Source of the DNA: Archilochus colubris
Taxonomy: Eukaryota > Chordata > Aves > Apodiformes > Trochilidae
Reading direction: 5' to 3'
DNA: 64,000 bases
Assembly (NCBI GenBank): GCA_023079485.1
Contig: CM041092.1
Location: 9,995,127-10,059,126, forward strand
This document shows positions 1-13,400 of the stretch, piece by piece. The position numbers and the translations under genes were made by a program. Every line of letters starts with the position of its first letter. The first letter of the stretch is position 1. The notes below the pieces were generated by a model. That model did no database searches and had not been told where the DNA came from. It saw only the letters and a list, made by a program, of their open reading frames with translations.

Positions 1-444
1 TTTCCCTCACTGCTTTCCCTCACTGCCTTCCCCTCACTGCCTTCCCCTCACTGCCTTCCCCTCGCTGCCTTCCCCTCGCTGCCTTCCCCTCGCTGCCTTC
101 CCCTCGCTGCCTTCCCCGCTCTGCCTTCCCCGCTCTGCCTTCCCCGCTCTGCCTTCCCCGCTCTGCCTTCTCCGCTCTGCCTTCTCCGCTCTGCCTTCTC
201 CGCTCTGCCTTCTCCGCTCTGCCTTCTCCGCTCTGCCTTCTCCGCTCTGCCTTCTCCGCTCTGCCTTCTCCGCTCTGCCTTCTCCGCTCTGCCTTGCCCC
301 CTCTGCCTTGCCCCCTCTGCCTTGCCCCCTCTGCCTTGCCCCCTCTGCCTTGCCCCCTCTGCCTTGCCCCCTCTGCCTTGCCCCCTCTGCCTTCCCCTCG
401 CCGCCTTCCCCTCACCGCCTGCCCCTCACTACCTGCCCCTTGCA
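1..444. repeat. 14-bp minisatellite in ITGB5 intron 2
   Basis: Roughly 31 tandem copies of a 14-bp unit, CTGCCTTCTCCGCT and variants. Variants sit in consecutive blocks: ..CCCCTCA (about 1-60), ..CCCCTCG (about 61-112), ..CCCCGCT (about 113-168), ..CTCCGCT (about 169-294), ..GCCCCCT (about 295-388), then degraded units to 444. The + strand is almost all pyrimidine with one G per unit or so; the - strand carries runs of G. The array continues to or beyond the left edge. Because 14 is not divisible by 3, all three frames stay open, which explains the repetitive ORFs here; they are not genes. Confidence 0.93.
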
Positions 445-1208
445 GAAGCAGCTCTCCCATCTCCCTCACCCTCTGGGAGGGCTGCCCAGTCCAGCCTGTT
501 CACCTCAAACTACACAGGCTGCTTCAGGGACCGCTTGCCATGGTCACTTTTTGATCTCCATTTTGGTGTTATTCCCACAGTCTGACGTGCAGAGGTGTGA
601 GGGAGGGGGGACAGGCGGTTCTTGTGTGGGGACCTGCAGTATCTCACCCGGGGAAAAGGATACAGGTCCTTGGAGCCACCCAGACTCAGTCTCCATCTTC
701 ACATCATGACTTGTCTCTCTGGGTTGAGGGGTTTGTCCTGCTTCCCATTGTGCCACCTTCTTGTCCTCTCCTTCAAAGGTCCTGCAAGGTGATGTACATG
801 CAAAAAGTAACAGCTTCTCACCTTTTCCTCTCAAAGAGAAGGCAATTGGCTGTGGAGGCAGTAAACCCAGCACTCTGCAATGCTTTCACAGCTGGGAGCA
901 AGTGCTGGAGCAAGTGCTGCTGCTGTGGCTGTGGCTGAAAACTGAGGCTCAGCTTTCTGCTGCAGTGGTCTGGGAGCAGCTTCCATTTTCAAACCCTGGC
1001 AGGATTTCTTTTCTGATAGATGCCTTTGACAGGCTTGAGGCTTAGTGCAGGTTGGTTTTGAGTACAGCCACCACAAATGACACCAGCTTCTCCTCCTCCT
1101 GTGGCAAATCTCCTATTTGCCACAGCAACCAGCATGTCAAAACAAAACTCCTGCTGTGGGATTGAAGTTTCTTCCTCTCTTTCCCTTTTGTCCCTTTGTC
1201 AACCCCAG
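445..1208 (+). other. ITGB5 intron 2, 3' portion
   Basis: This is intronic sequence between the minisatellite and exon 3. The exon coding the first PSI cysteines is not in it, so that exon must lie upstream of the window. The stretch ends in a pyrimidine-rich tract (about 1170-1200) and the acceptor AACCCCAG. I see no other feature. Confidence 0.7.
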
Positions 1209-1413
1209 GAGTTTGGCAGCACAAAGTCCATCACATCACGGTGTGACTTCCTGCAGAACCTGATTGCAAATGACTGTGATGGAGCCATTGAAAACCCCAA
1301 CAGTACCATCAACGTGGTGAAGAACATCCCTCTGAGCAGCAAAGGCTCTGGCCAGACACACCTGGATGTTACGCAGATCATGCCTCAGAAGGTCACCTTG
1401 AATCTCCGTCCTG
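1209..1413 (+). CDS. ITGB5: ITGB5 exon 3: end of PSI domain, start of hybrid domain
   Basis: The exon opens [20 protein letters not shown] and ends NLRPG, with the last glycine codon split after its first base. It codes residues 1-68 of the visible protein. Two cysteines (in SRC and NDC) belong to the PSI disulphide set. An NST sequon is present. Acceptor is CCCCAG/GAG and donor CTG/GTGAGT. This is the most divergent exon relative to the human protein, but length and borders agree. Confidence 0.93.
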
Positions 1414-4400
1414 GTGAGTCCCCAGTGTGAGCATTAGGCTGGGGTGTGCTTGCGGGGGTCAGAAAGGATGGGTGGGACATGCTGAGAGCAAGCCATAGCC
1501 CCTGACTTCAGAGTACACTAAAGCAGGTGGCTGCCAGCTCCTTCCAGAGCCTGTGAACTTCAGTGGTGCATCATAAACAGGTCTGAGGCTGAGGTGTATG
1601 TTCCCTGTGAGAGGACATTACTGTTAGGCAAAGTCAATTAGATGTTCCCCAAAACTCTTTCCAATACTGGTCTTAATCTTTGCATGTGTTGCAAAGGAAC
1701 CTGCTCACTTAAAAAATATAATCGCCGGATGGAAGGAGTTAAAATAATTTAGGATCCTCCACTAAGCTGACAGTGCTTGACTCTAAACTGAGACAGCTCC
1801 TTCTATAAATTGGAAACAAAAATGCATATCTGTTTTCTGTTGGTATGCAGAAGAGCCATGGGATTAAGGCAGAAGATGGAGATTTGAACTTGTGACTCAC
1901 GCCCTGGACTGTAGCCAGATCCCTGTTTCATTCCCCTGAGCCATCACTTCTCTTCTATCTCTTCCTTTTAATTAAAAATTAGAAGGGAATGCCTGGGCTG
2001 AGCCATATGAGCATGCATATTATCTAAAGTTTTTGCTTGATAGGGGGAGGCTCTAATGTAGGTTCAGAATTCTTGCAAAAATTTAGTAGTTGATATTTCT
2101 GAAGGGGAAAAAATAAGCTCTTTATTGCAAAGTTAAGGAGCAAATATAAAAGCTTGATTCATTATAAGCAATTGCTGTGGGTTTCTGAGGCTTACAGTTT
2201 TGTGACAGCTCTCATGAGTGTACAGAAAATGAAATAAGATGTTTTGCCCAAGAAAAACAGGGGTTTGAGCTGGTGCCCATGCTACCAGTGATCCCCCAGA
2301 GCCTACCACTTGCTGCAGGATTTTTTTGTTTAATTCTAAGTATTGGATAGTTGTCATGTCTCTTTTTTAACTCTCCCTCAGCAGTATGACTGCTGTCATC
2401 AGCCAGACCCTCAAATGTGGAGAAATTTTTCTTCAAAGCCTTAAAAGCAGGTGCCCGAGGGCAGTCTCTGCTGGAAGCATGGCTAGATGCATGGCTTCTG
2501 CAATTGAATGTTGCTGATGAAACAGGTTTGTTCCCATCAAAAGAAGGGAGTTGTTACTACTCTTGCTTCTTGAGGCAATTCCTGGCAGGAAGGGCTGGCT
2601 CAGCATCCACATCTCACCTCCCACAGACTCTCCTTCTCCCACAGTGCCCAGTGCTCAGCAAATTCTTCCTTCTCAATCCCCAGCAGTTTTGCCTGGCCAG
2701 AGGCATGGGTCCCCACCACTCCAGTCTGGATCAGGGTGTGGGCTCCCCCTCCATGCTGCTTCCCTGGGGCTGTGCTGCTGGATACTTTGGGCTGCAGTGT
2801 GCAATTCCTGCCAGCCCTCCCTGGTGGCCACACTTGTGGCCACCTTCAGATCTCCTTGGGCAGCTGAGAAGCCCTCCAGGTCTGAGCTGAGCTGCAGACT
2901 TCACCCTGGGGGTCCCCACAGTGATTCCCACACAGAGCCTGGGAGGTCCCCTCCCTGTGTTCCTCTTGCAGAGCATCAGTCATTGCAGGAGAAGGGACAT
3001 ACCTAGATGTTTTTAATAGTATCCCCTCTTTTTGATCTCTTTTTGATGTTGGTCAGAACTCTCATCTGAAGGCTGATGACTTCTTAAACCCTTGTATTAG
3101 CATCCCCAGTTTAAGTTATCCATTAATCCTTGAGGCTGAGAATGAGTTTCACCCTGTGAATCCAAGACAAAAAGGAGACAATGTTGATTTAATTTTGGGC
3201 ATGAAGGGTGTACTATTTCAAAGATGAATTCACGGGGCGGTCTGTGGTGATGCTGATCTTTTATTCTTAAACCACTAAGCAGAAGCAGAAGGGAACGAAT
3301 TGTCAATTGTTCACCATTCCCACCCAGGCAGTTTGACCTAATCATCCCATGGCAGAAGGCACATCCTCAAATCTCCTTGCCCACAGCTGATTTTCATAGG
3401 TTCTAACTTGACATCCTTCACAAGGTAGCTTTCAAATTGAGCGTTTCATTGTGAGAATATTGATTTTTTCATTGTGTGTTCAGCTATCAAGCAGTGTCCC
3501 AGATAGACTGAAAATATGAAAAGTGTGAAAGGAATTTAAAAAAGGAGTAGTTTCAAGTTGCATTGTCCATCAAGCCTTAAGCCTCTCCAAGCAGAAAGAA
3601 GAGTTTTTTGTGGGTACGCCTGGTTGTTGAGCTTGCATTTGTAAATTGGCCAAAAGCAGTTTTTCCAGTTTCTGCACTGCCACTATGTGATGGTATCCAA
3701 GTAACATTTCTCAATTCAGTTTTTAGTTAAAAACATTTCAGCAAAAGCCCTAAGAAGAGAATGGTGGTGACCATGTGTGGGGGTAGAGCGGGCTGGATTA
3801 TCCCAAGGAATGTGAGAGTAATACTTTGCACAGAGAATGGTAAATTCTTTTGCACTTACATGTACATACATTGGCGACATTTTCTCTGAGATAATTTGAG
3901 CAGTTAGGAATGACAGAACCAAGTCCAGGCTCCTGTTATTTTTGGTGCTTGTCAGGGGCTAATAAATCCATATCTATTAAGAAAAGAGGGTGTGATCAAA
4001 GCATCTCAAATACTATCTCTGGCACAGGAATTCTCACCTTCAGACATGCTCAGGGAGAAGGGTTTGGAGACTGAAATGTTGGGGGCATCACATGCAGAAG
4101 AACCCATCGTCTTTTTCTGAAAGAGTTGGGTATTCCAGAGGGAAAAATATGTAGGCATGGTAGGCATGGGAATGAATTTTACTGAAGTTAAATGCATTTT
4201 TGCAGCACTAAGTTGCAGTCAAGTATGCAATGACAGCTTTGTACCCAGCCATCAGTGCTAGCAGGTATTACAGTATATAAGTGATGTTCTTTTATTGCCC
4301 CACAAAATGCATGCCAGGTACAGCATCAGCTCCCCCCTCACCCCCCTCATCTGGTTTCTGCAATCCCTGTGCCAAGTCACATCCTGCTGCATACCACATC

Positions 4401-7400
4401 TCAGAGCAGTGCTGGGCAAGTCTTGCTCCTGCAGGAGTCAAAAGCTGGGGAGAATAAGGAATAATATTTATGGCAAGAGCTTCATGCTTCCCAAAGCCAG
4501 TGTTTGGGCAATAGCTACATGCTCATACTTGCAGACAGTGCTTCTCACAGCCCCTCCTTTACACATGCAGGGGGGAGCAGCTACCTATAAGAAAAGAAGC
4601 CCTGCCTTGGGAGCCACCCTTGATCTAAATGTGCAGGGAGCTCATTAAACAGGGGGAAGGTCTTGGTTTGGGAGCTATCACTGATTTCTCTGATGCCCCA
4701 GCACCAAGCTGGCTCAGATGCACAGAGAACTGGTGGAGAAAAGAGGGCAGACCCAGATCTAAACCTTCCACAGCTGTGTTTGCAGAAGAGGACCCCAGCT
4801 TCTTCACCAAGGGGGTGGCTGCTGCTGAGTAGAAGCAGCTGCAGCAGAAGGCTGGGAGAGGTTGTCTGCTCACTCCCCTCACACAGAGTGGCTGCAGGAA
4901 TCACTACAGAGCAGATCCAGGAGCCAGGGAGGGTGCTTGGCCCTGCGTGCACCTCGGCACAGCCTCTCCCCAGGTGCTGGCTGCCTCCCGCCTGGCTGCC
5001 AAGCCCCTCGTGCTGTGTCCCACCAGCCTGGAGATTTTGGGAATGTTTTCCTGCATGGGCTGGAAGTAAGAGGGAGCAGCTGTGCTGCTCCAGACAATGA
5101 GGAAAACAATGAAACATTTAGAAAAATGCTATTACAATACAAAAAAAAAAAAAAAGTTTCATTGCTGGAGAAGAGGAGAGGAAGCCACAAGTGTTTTCAG
5201 AACCTGCCAATTCTCAAAGTTCATCCTCAGCTGGGAAGAGCTGGGAGAGGTGGGCAAGAGGGGGAGCTTGGTCTTGAGAGGAGTTGCTGGGTTTGAAACC
5301 CCACTGAGCTGGCAAATGGGCTGAAGAAGTGGCAGCTGGGGACATGGGATCTCCAAATCTTCTCAGGGATTCCATTTACCCCACTCTCAGCAATATGTAA
5401 GACACCTCCTCTCTGGCTCCACCAAGGTCCGTCTGGTGTGAAGTTGAGTTCTCTTTGGAGCTGCTTCACCTTTTTAGAGGTGCTGGAGATGTCCTCCCCT
5501 ACCAGGCACCCCTTCTAGAGGGCACCTTTGGTGAAAGCAGTTTGGCATTGGTCAGGGGGAAGGCTTTCCTCTGCTCTTCTTCACATTTGTGCAGCCTATG
5601 GCTCAGCCCATCCCCTCCTTCCCATGTGTCCATCACTTCAGGAAGCTTCATCTCTGCTTCAGTGCTTCCCCTGGTGACCCTAACAAACTTCTTTTTCCAG
5701 TTCACTTCTCTTTTTCACTGTTTTGTCCAGAATCATGGTGGCACAGCTCTTCATCAGGGGAGAGGTCCTTTTCCAAAGTCCTTCTCCTCTGTGCCTGCTT
5801 CAACTTGTCTTTGCTGCACAGCTCAGAGGACATCTTACATTTATCTCATGCTGGGTGTTTCCTCCTGACTCGCTCTCTGCTCCTGCTCCACCTCCTCCTC
5901 TCTTTTGTATAGGACTTCTTGGACTCCTTCTTATTTTCTTTGAGGGTGTACCCAAGTAAACATGTGCAGGGTCCTCTCTCACTAGTCCATGGAACATACA
6001 TTTGAGGTACACTCTGCTTCCTTTTCTGTCAAGTTTTCTAGGGAAACAAACCTGAACTGTACACAGCCTGGAGAAACAGAATTTTTGCAGGTGTCCCTCC
6101 CTTAGGCATTCTCTCATCTGAGATGGAAAGATGCTTTTCTCTATCCCCAGTGTAAAACACGAGATGTGCACTCTGTATATAAGTGTGTTTTCCTTGCCAG
6201 CTGGTACAGTACATAGCTCAAAAGGACCAAAAGTCAGTAATCTGCTTTCCTGTGAGTCTCCTAAGGGATGAATTTGGAAATGTTCATCCTCCTCTCTTCC
6301 CTCACTCTCTTCTATCTCCTCAGCAGGATGAGGATGAATAACATGGTCTAGATTTTGTGTGTGCTAGAAGTTTCCTTTTCACCACTCTCCTTTTGCGTTT
6401 GTGCAGGTGACCAAACCTCCTTCCAAGTCCAGGTTCGGCAAGTGGAGGACTATCCTGTGGACCTCTACTACCTGATGGATCTCTCCCTGTCCATGAATGA
6501 TGATCTAGATAATATTCGGAACCTGGGGACCAAGCTGGCTGAAGAGATGAGAAAGCTCACTAGCAATTTCCGGCTGGGATTTGGCTCTTTTGTGGACAAA
6601 AACATTTCTCCTTTCTCCTACACTGCACCAAGATACCAAAACAACCCCTGCATTGGGTAAGTGGTAGGTGTAACCCTGAGGGACAAGCCCAAGCCCAAGC
6701 TCCAGAGTGATTCAAAATAGGACAATTTCCCTTTTTTGTCAGGAAATCTTTGTGTTTAGATGTGGGACACTGTTGTATCAGGAGCTATTTTTAAGTACTC
6801 AATGAGGATGCAGGCATGGCAGACTTTGTTACAGACTTTAAGAAAAAGCAGTAAAAGCCAGGAATTCCTGATTTCTGATCCCAGCCCTGAGTCATAGTTT
6901 GGCTTTGAGTAGGTCAATTAAGCTCTTTGTCTCCATTTTGCAGATAAGGAGACCAAGGCAATCCAAGTCCTTCCTGACAGAAGTGTTTGGGGGAAGTGAG
7001 ATTTGTGAGGGCCTGTAGGACTGATTAGTAGGATCTTGAAATCTGTTTTGAAGATGTCAGGCATGTTTTTTCATCTTTATTGCTGTGGAAAGGAAGCAAT
7101 CTGGCTGTTGCAAAAGACACAAGTGATGTGATTTGCTCTGTGGTGATACCAGAACCTTCCTTCTTTCTATTTTTTTTTTCTAGAGTCTTTGTGTTTGGTC
7201 TTTAACTTATAGAGTCTGGACCAAGTCCATTGAACTGGGGTTTATGCCAGAGTGAAACTGGGTGTAGTGGAGGGTGTCCAGGCTCAAACAGGTTTGGATG
7301 TTGGCACGAAAGCAAAGGCTTAGCAGCAAGTGCCCTCCTGGGAGCATGACACCATTGACACCTTCCTTTGTGGTGCTGTCTTCACCTCATCCATTCCTGG

Positions 7401-10400
7401 GCTGCTTCCTAGTCATGATAAGGCAGCAAGGGTAGCACTTCTCTTTGAGTCACTCGTGGATACTTACACTGGAAGATCACAGCACAGGTGGATGCCAAGC
7501 TCTGCAAGCATGCAGCCTTTAAGTTTTCCATGAGATCTGGATTAAAGAAAGCTTGCATCAGCTATGAGCTTCTATGCATATTTTGGCACTGACCAAGGGT
7601 TTGGCATCTCTTTGCACATTGACCGCTGAGCAGACAAAATTATCTGTATTCAGTTTTCACCAATTCTGTCCAGGGAGGAAAGTCAAATAGATCTTAACAC
7701 TGAAAACTCACTCTTTGGCCATGAAGCATTGCCACCATTCACCACACTGTTCATAGATCTTCCCTCTGAAAATCTGGCATGGTCACAAAGGGATGTGCTC
7801 AGTCATCTCTGTCATTCTCAGTCTCCATCACCCGCTCATTTTGCTCACAGGCTGGGGAGATGGGGTTTTGCTTCAGTGAAAACTTTGTTTGACTTGTGTG
7901 TGATTTAATTGAAGTGACATGGCTTTTGCTGAGTGAAACAGGGGGAAATGTGCAGAAGGGGGAGGGGTAGGAGGAGGGATGGTGCTGAACAACTTCCCAG
8001 CAAGGCATGCCTGGAACTGCTGGTGCCCTTTCTCTGAGATCACCCAGAGATGTTGCCTCATCTTCTACCACCAAAATTGGGCTATCTGCATGGCCTTCTG
8101 GTTTTACCCAGGTGGTTGCTTTTCTGTTTATGGGTTATACTAAGTCAGCCTGGTCTTGGGAAACCCTTTAGTAAGGACTGCCCAAGGCAGCTTGCCTTGT
8201 GGAGGTTTCCTTCTAGCTGCCATCTCCCTCCTCTTCACCCAAACTGGGGGTGATGGCTCCTTGTTCTCTAGTGGCATTGCCTTCCTCTGCCTACTCTGCC
8301 AGAAGGTTGTCACTGCCATAAGCTGGCTCCCTCATGCTGCAGTGAGGTGTGTTGCCAGGTCTGTTTTTTCTTGCAGCTATTTCTAGTGTCAAAGCAGACT
8401 TCATCCAGGGACTTGCTTCTATCTTAAAAAACCTGCAGATCCTGGCTCTCTCTTCCTCCTTATGGAGATGACCAGTTTGGGCAGTGTGTGGTTGTGTTTT
8501 TGTGTGGGATCTGGCTGGGATCCCTTGTTCCTCCTCATTCCTACTCCAGCTCACTGCTTGCCCCTGCTCCTGGCTCAGCATCCCAGATGGAACTTTCTGG
8601 GGAGCCAGGAAGTGGCCGCTCACAGCCTTAGTGTCATGCAAAGGAAACAAACACTAAATTTAAAAAGATAAGGAATAGAGAGGGTTTGACTAAACACCCA
8701 ATTACCCATCTCCCTGTGATAAGACCTGGGGAGGTTGCAGCCCCAGATAACCTGTGTGCCCTTGTGTAGTCACTCAGTGACCCAGCCTCTGTCCTGCTGC
8801 TGCCTGCAGCTTCTGCCAGCAAACCTGCGGTGTAAAACAAACCAAAAAGGATTAAATTATAAATCTTCATCTGATCTGGGACCCTATAGCATGCCAGTGT
8901 TTTCTTCCTGTGCGAGGGAGCTGACAAACAGAGCACCCAGATGTATGGTGTGGGTTAGGGGCTGAGCCACGCAGTGCAGGGGTTTCAGGCATCACAGGCT
9001 CCTCGTCTTGGCTCTGGGTGCAAGAGAAATGCAAGTCTGAACATGGGGCTGATCACAAGGGATGGCTCTAATTGCCAGCCAGGCCCAGGGCAGTGGGACC
9101 TGCCCCGTGGTTAGGATTTGTGCATGGCTGTGCAGGTGGAAATCCCTGCTCTGAGGTCCCTTGGGCGGGATTTGAGTTCCCAGTGGTGGTAAGTCTTAAA
9201 TGCTCCTTTGTGTAAAAAGCTTCTTACAACTTGCCCATAGTGGGTCATGTGTCAGCAGAGGCCTTAAATTGTTCTCTGGGTTTTATCTTTGAAGATAAGA
9301 GTGAATTAGTGCCAATGCAACTTCTTTTTAACCACATTTTCTTCTTAACCCTTCTCATCCTCCTCCGCCACACATACTCATGGCTTTCCCAAGCTGCCGG
9401 AGCTGCTCTGCTCAGCTCTCCTGGCCATATGGTGAGCTGCCTCCTGTTTTATAAGGAAAAAAGTTTTCCTGGTAGCCTGCCGAGGCATTTCTCTGCCTTA
9501 GGGTGCCACTCCTACTTTTCTGCTGCAGTGGAGCTCTGGAAAGCAGAGACAGTGCTTGCTCATTGGCTTGAAGGGAGAGTGGGAGGATGCATGAGTTGGT
9601 GTTAGTTATTAACACACCTCATGTTGTGCAGCTGCCAGGTACCTAGGTGATGTGCAATGGGTGCAGGGTGGCATCTATGGCCAAGAAATCTGGATGACAG
9701 AATGGAAATGCATACTGAATAGGGGAAAAGCTCCTCTGACATCCCACCCACCATCCTGGGCTGCAGTAGAGGGTCAGTCTGGGCCTCCTGCCAAACTGTG
9801 CCTTCTGCATCACTGCAGATCACGTCCTGCGCTGCAGACTTGTAGTGTGGAAGCCACTTGGTGGGTGCTGAAACTCCAGAGCCACATGGTCTGGTGCTTG
9901 GTGCCTCCACTCAGACCTTACATGATGAGAGCTCAAACTCAGATGCTCAAAGCTGAGGGATAACTCAGGGGATAATTAAAAATACGGGCTCTGCTGTAAA
10001 GTTATGTAAATAAATAGCCAGAAATCAAAGTGTCCAAAACATAAAGCCTTGGGGAAGTATTTCATCCCTCTGAACAGAGGTTTGGACACCAGCCTGGTAG
10101 AGCTGGGAGCTTCCATAGCTCTTGGCTGCTGGTGAAGTTCCTCCTAGCTGACCACTCATCTGTTCCTCTTGCAGTTACAAGCTGTTCCCCAGCTGTGTCC
10201 CATCCTTTGGCTTCCGCCACCTCTTGTCCTTAACGGATAAAGTTGATCGTTTCAATGAAGAAGTTCAGAAGCAGAAGGTTTCCCGCAACCGGGATGCTCC
10301 CGAGGGCGGTTTCGATGCCATTTTGCAGGCTGCTGTGTGCAAGGTGAGTCACCCTGATTTCTGAAGCTTTAAAGCAAAGCAAAAGAGAAGGAAGAGGTTT

Positions 10401-13400
10401 CTTCTGTTCTGCTTTTGGACCAGGATGAGGCTTCGGTTTGCCATTTCTTGGAAGTAACTTCAATGTTTTTTTTCTTGAAGAAGCCATGAAAAATGCTTTG
10501 AAAAGTAGAGGCTATTGTTTTCATGTGCTTTTATACATGAACAGACAAAGAAAAAAGTTAAGGTCAATATATCTTCTAGTTTAAAAGGGTAAGATTGACG
10601 CTTTTGCAAATGCAGACTTAGGTCTGAGATTTGATGGCACACTTAGACTTGTAGGTGCTGATCCCTGAGCCCCTGGTATCCTTTTAAGATCATGTACACT
10701 TGTGTGCAGCACACTTGTGTGGCTTAATGCATTTCTTAAGTGGGTGTCAAACACATCTTGCAGTGGTTGACCCAGGTTTAGGACTGGAACTGACACCTAC
10801 TGCTTGTACCTGCTCCCTTTGGCATGTAGGACTAGATGATCTGATCTCCAGGCACTGATATCCTGCTCGCCCTCTCTGTCAGCAAAAATAGAGAGCAGTA
10901 GTGAGACATAATTAAAGACTGAGTGCATTAGCTTGGTGCCATGTTAGCCACATCCTTAGGGGTTCTGGAGATGTTTGCTTGAAGATCTTTCTGTAACAAG
11001 TACATGGGTTGCTCTGTATCCCTTTGTGCATCAGGGATGGAAGTGTTTGCTTTTCTCTGACTTGTGGCTGAGCTTCTTGGCTTGCAGTTCCTTGATGGCT
11101 CCAGTTGCTTTTATCCCTCTTGACATACAGTCTGGGTTTTGTTTGCTCCAGCCTTATGTAGTCCTTTTGGTTGGGCATATTTTCTTCTGGGTCTGGATTT
11201 ATGAGCAGGGAGATAGGCATCGTCTGTGGGAGTGATGGGATGCAGGCTTGTGGGAAACCAGATATTCCCTCTCCTGGGTTGGCTTCATCTATGCTCATAC
11301 TCTGGACAGGACTGAACCTGCCCTGTTGGATCTCATGACACCCAACAGTCATCTGCCTCCTTCCAGACTGGCAGAGATATTGCTGTTGGCACAATTATAG
11401 TGCTCATCTGAGCATAAAGTGCTTCTCAGTTTTTGAGAGGTGGCTCTCATGGTTAGAGTGGAGACATCTCAGGATGGTGACTCAGTTGTGCCACCCACCA
11501 TGTGGTTTTTTGCAGTCCCTTCCACCACATTATTGCTAAAATGGGACAACATTTCCCTAAGTTGTAGAAATACTGTGGTGTGTATCACAAAGGCTTTTTG
11601 GAGAGATTGCTAGAAGGCAGGAGACCTGCAAGATACTTCCTGCATGTTTGTGCCAGTCTTAAACTTTTGGTAAGGACCAGCAGATTTGACGCTGGTTCTT
11701 GTGTGCACAGCTTCATCCCTTCTAAATCCAGAAGATTCATTTAGATGCTGGTGCCATCTAAATTCAGGACTGAGCACCCTCTAGGAAGGGTGAGCAGAGG
11801 TGAGCACGTGTGCCTGCGTGGCTCTTGGCATGATGTGGCACGTCATGACAGAGGAATTTATGCAACTGTTGTGGTTCATTAATTATCAGAGCCTGGGGGC
11901 AGGAGAGAAAGTCCATGGGACTGGTGTGCAAGGCAGCAGAACTGGCTGTGCCTCAACTGGCTATGCTTCCTTGGCCACCCCTTGCTGTGGGTGGAGCAGC
12001 TGCCTGCTGGTCACAGACATGAACAGCAAAGGCTCCATCCATCCAGAGTCAGAAGAGTCAGAGACAAAATTCTGTGCCAGCTTATTGACCTCATAAGCCC
12101 TGTATGTAGCCAAAATGGGGATAAGTGATTAATTTCCCTCGTGGTGATGGAGTGATGGCCCAGACTGGTTGGTGGCCACAGGTTCTGGTGGGTCTCAGCA
12201 CGATCAAGATGGGTGAAGGTGGCAGATGTCTGGGGTGGCAGTGAGGTGCTGCTTCCTGATGAGGATGTTCTCTCTTGCAATGAATGGTGCTTTGCATCCA
12301 GTGCTAATTAATGAAGTATGGAACTAAACCCTGCACAGGCAGTAGTTTCTAGCAACTTGGGAACTATTTTTCCCCTGTGCATGAAAAGCAGCATACAGAC
12401 CAACACCTTGATCACTCCTGGGGTGGGTTTCCTCATTACTGCTGTGGCACCTCATTCCATCTCTCTGTCACGCTCCAGATTTTTCCAGCTTTCACCCTTT
12501 CCACCATATTCAAAACCCAAAATCTAGGGAGTTGTGACCTTAGAAAGTCCCCTGCCTTCAGGGCAGTGCAGTGTGTTGGCCATGGAGTGCTTAGTGCTCA
12601 GCAGCAGAGCTTGTGCATCAAGGGGGATGTCCTGGGAATGACAGTCATGTCATGGCAGAGCCTCACCATTTCCAAGCCAGGGTGTCCAAGAGTGGTCTTC
12701 TCAACCCCTTCAAGTGCTGAGAGGGCAGAAACAATACCTGCTCTGTTGACTACATATTTTTATACTTTGTGTCATGTCAAGAATTTCTTCTGCATGGGCT
12801 GTGTAAGAGCTCTGTAACTCTCAAGTAATTTTCTGGCCTGGTTTTCAGCCCAACGAGTGGGGAAAGTTTGTACAGCTAATACAGACTAACGAGCAAGCCC
12901 AGGGTTTGGCTCCTTTCTGAAGATGAAGATAGGGTAAATGTTATTCTGAAGGCCATGAAAGAGCCAGAGACAATAAGCCTTTATCCTAATGCTGAAAAGG
13001 TTAGCCAGGAATATTAATCAACCTTCTGTAATGACATTTTCCATTTGCAGTATTTTGGTTTTCTGCCATTCTTTAAGTGTGGCTTGGTGGAATGCATAAG
13101 GTTCAGATCTTATATACTAAGATGCAGCAAGGAGATAATGCTGGACTAGAAAATACAGTGTCTTTTGAAATGGTTTTGATGGCTGCTTCCTAGACACTGG
13201 TACATGGAAGTGGCCAAGACATCTGGGAGACACCTAGGTGCCCTTCCGAGCTATGCAAAATGAAGGAGGTTTTGGCTTTTAATCTCAAAGGCAAAATTGT
13301 CTTGCACCTATATCAGTTTTCTTCTTCCAAAAAGGTCTATGCCTGAGAAACTGATGGGGGTTTAGGCATGTTGATGAATCCAGGGGGGTCCTCTGGCAGT

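Noticed and set aside
20..469. A 149-codon - strand ORF and three + strand ORFs with regular amino-acid repeats
   Set aside because: They are translations of the 14-bp minisatellite; all frames stay open because the unit lacks stop codons. No splice or conservation evidence.
4581..5117. A 178-codon - strand ORF in intron 3
   Set aside because: Low-complexity composition, overlapping ORFs in three other frames, no recognisable family.
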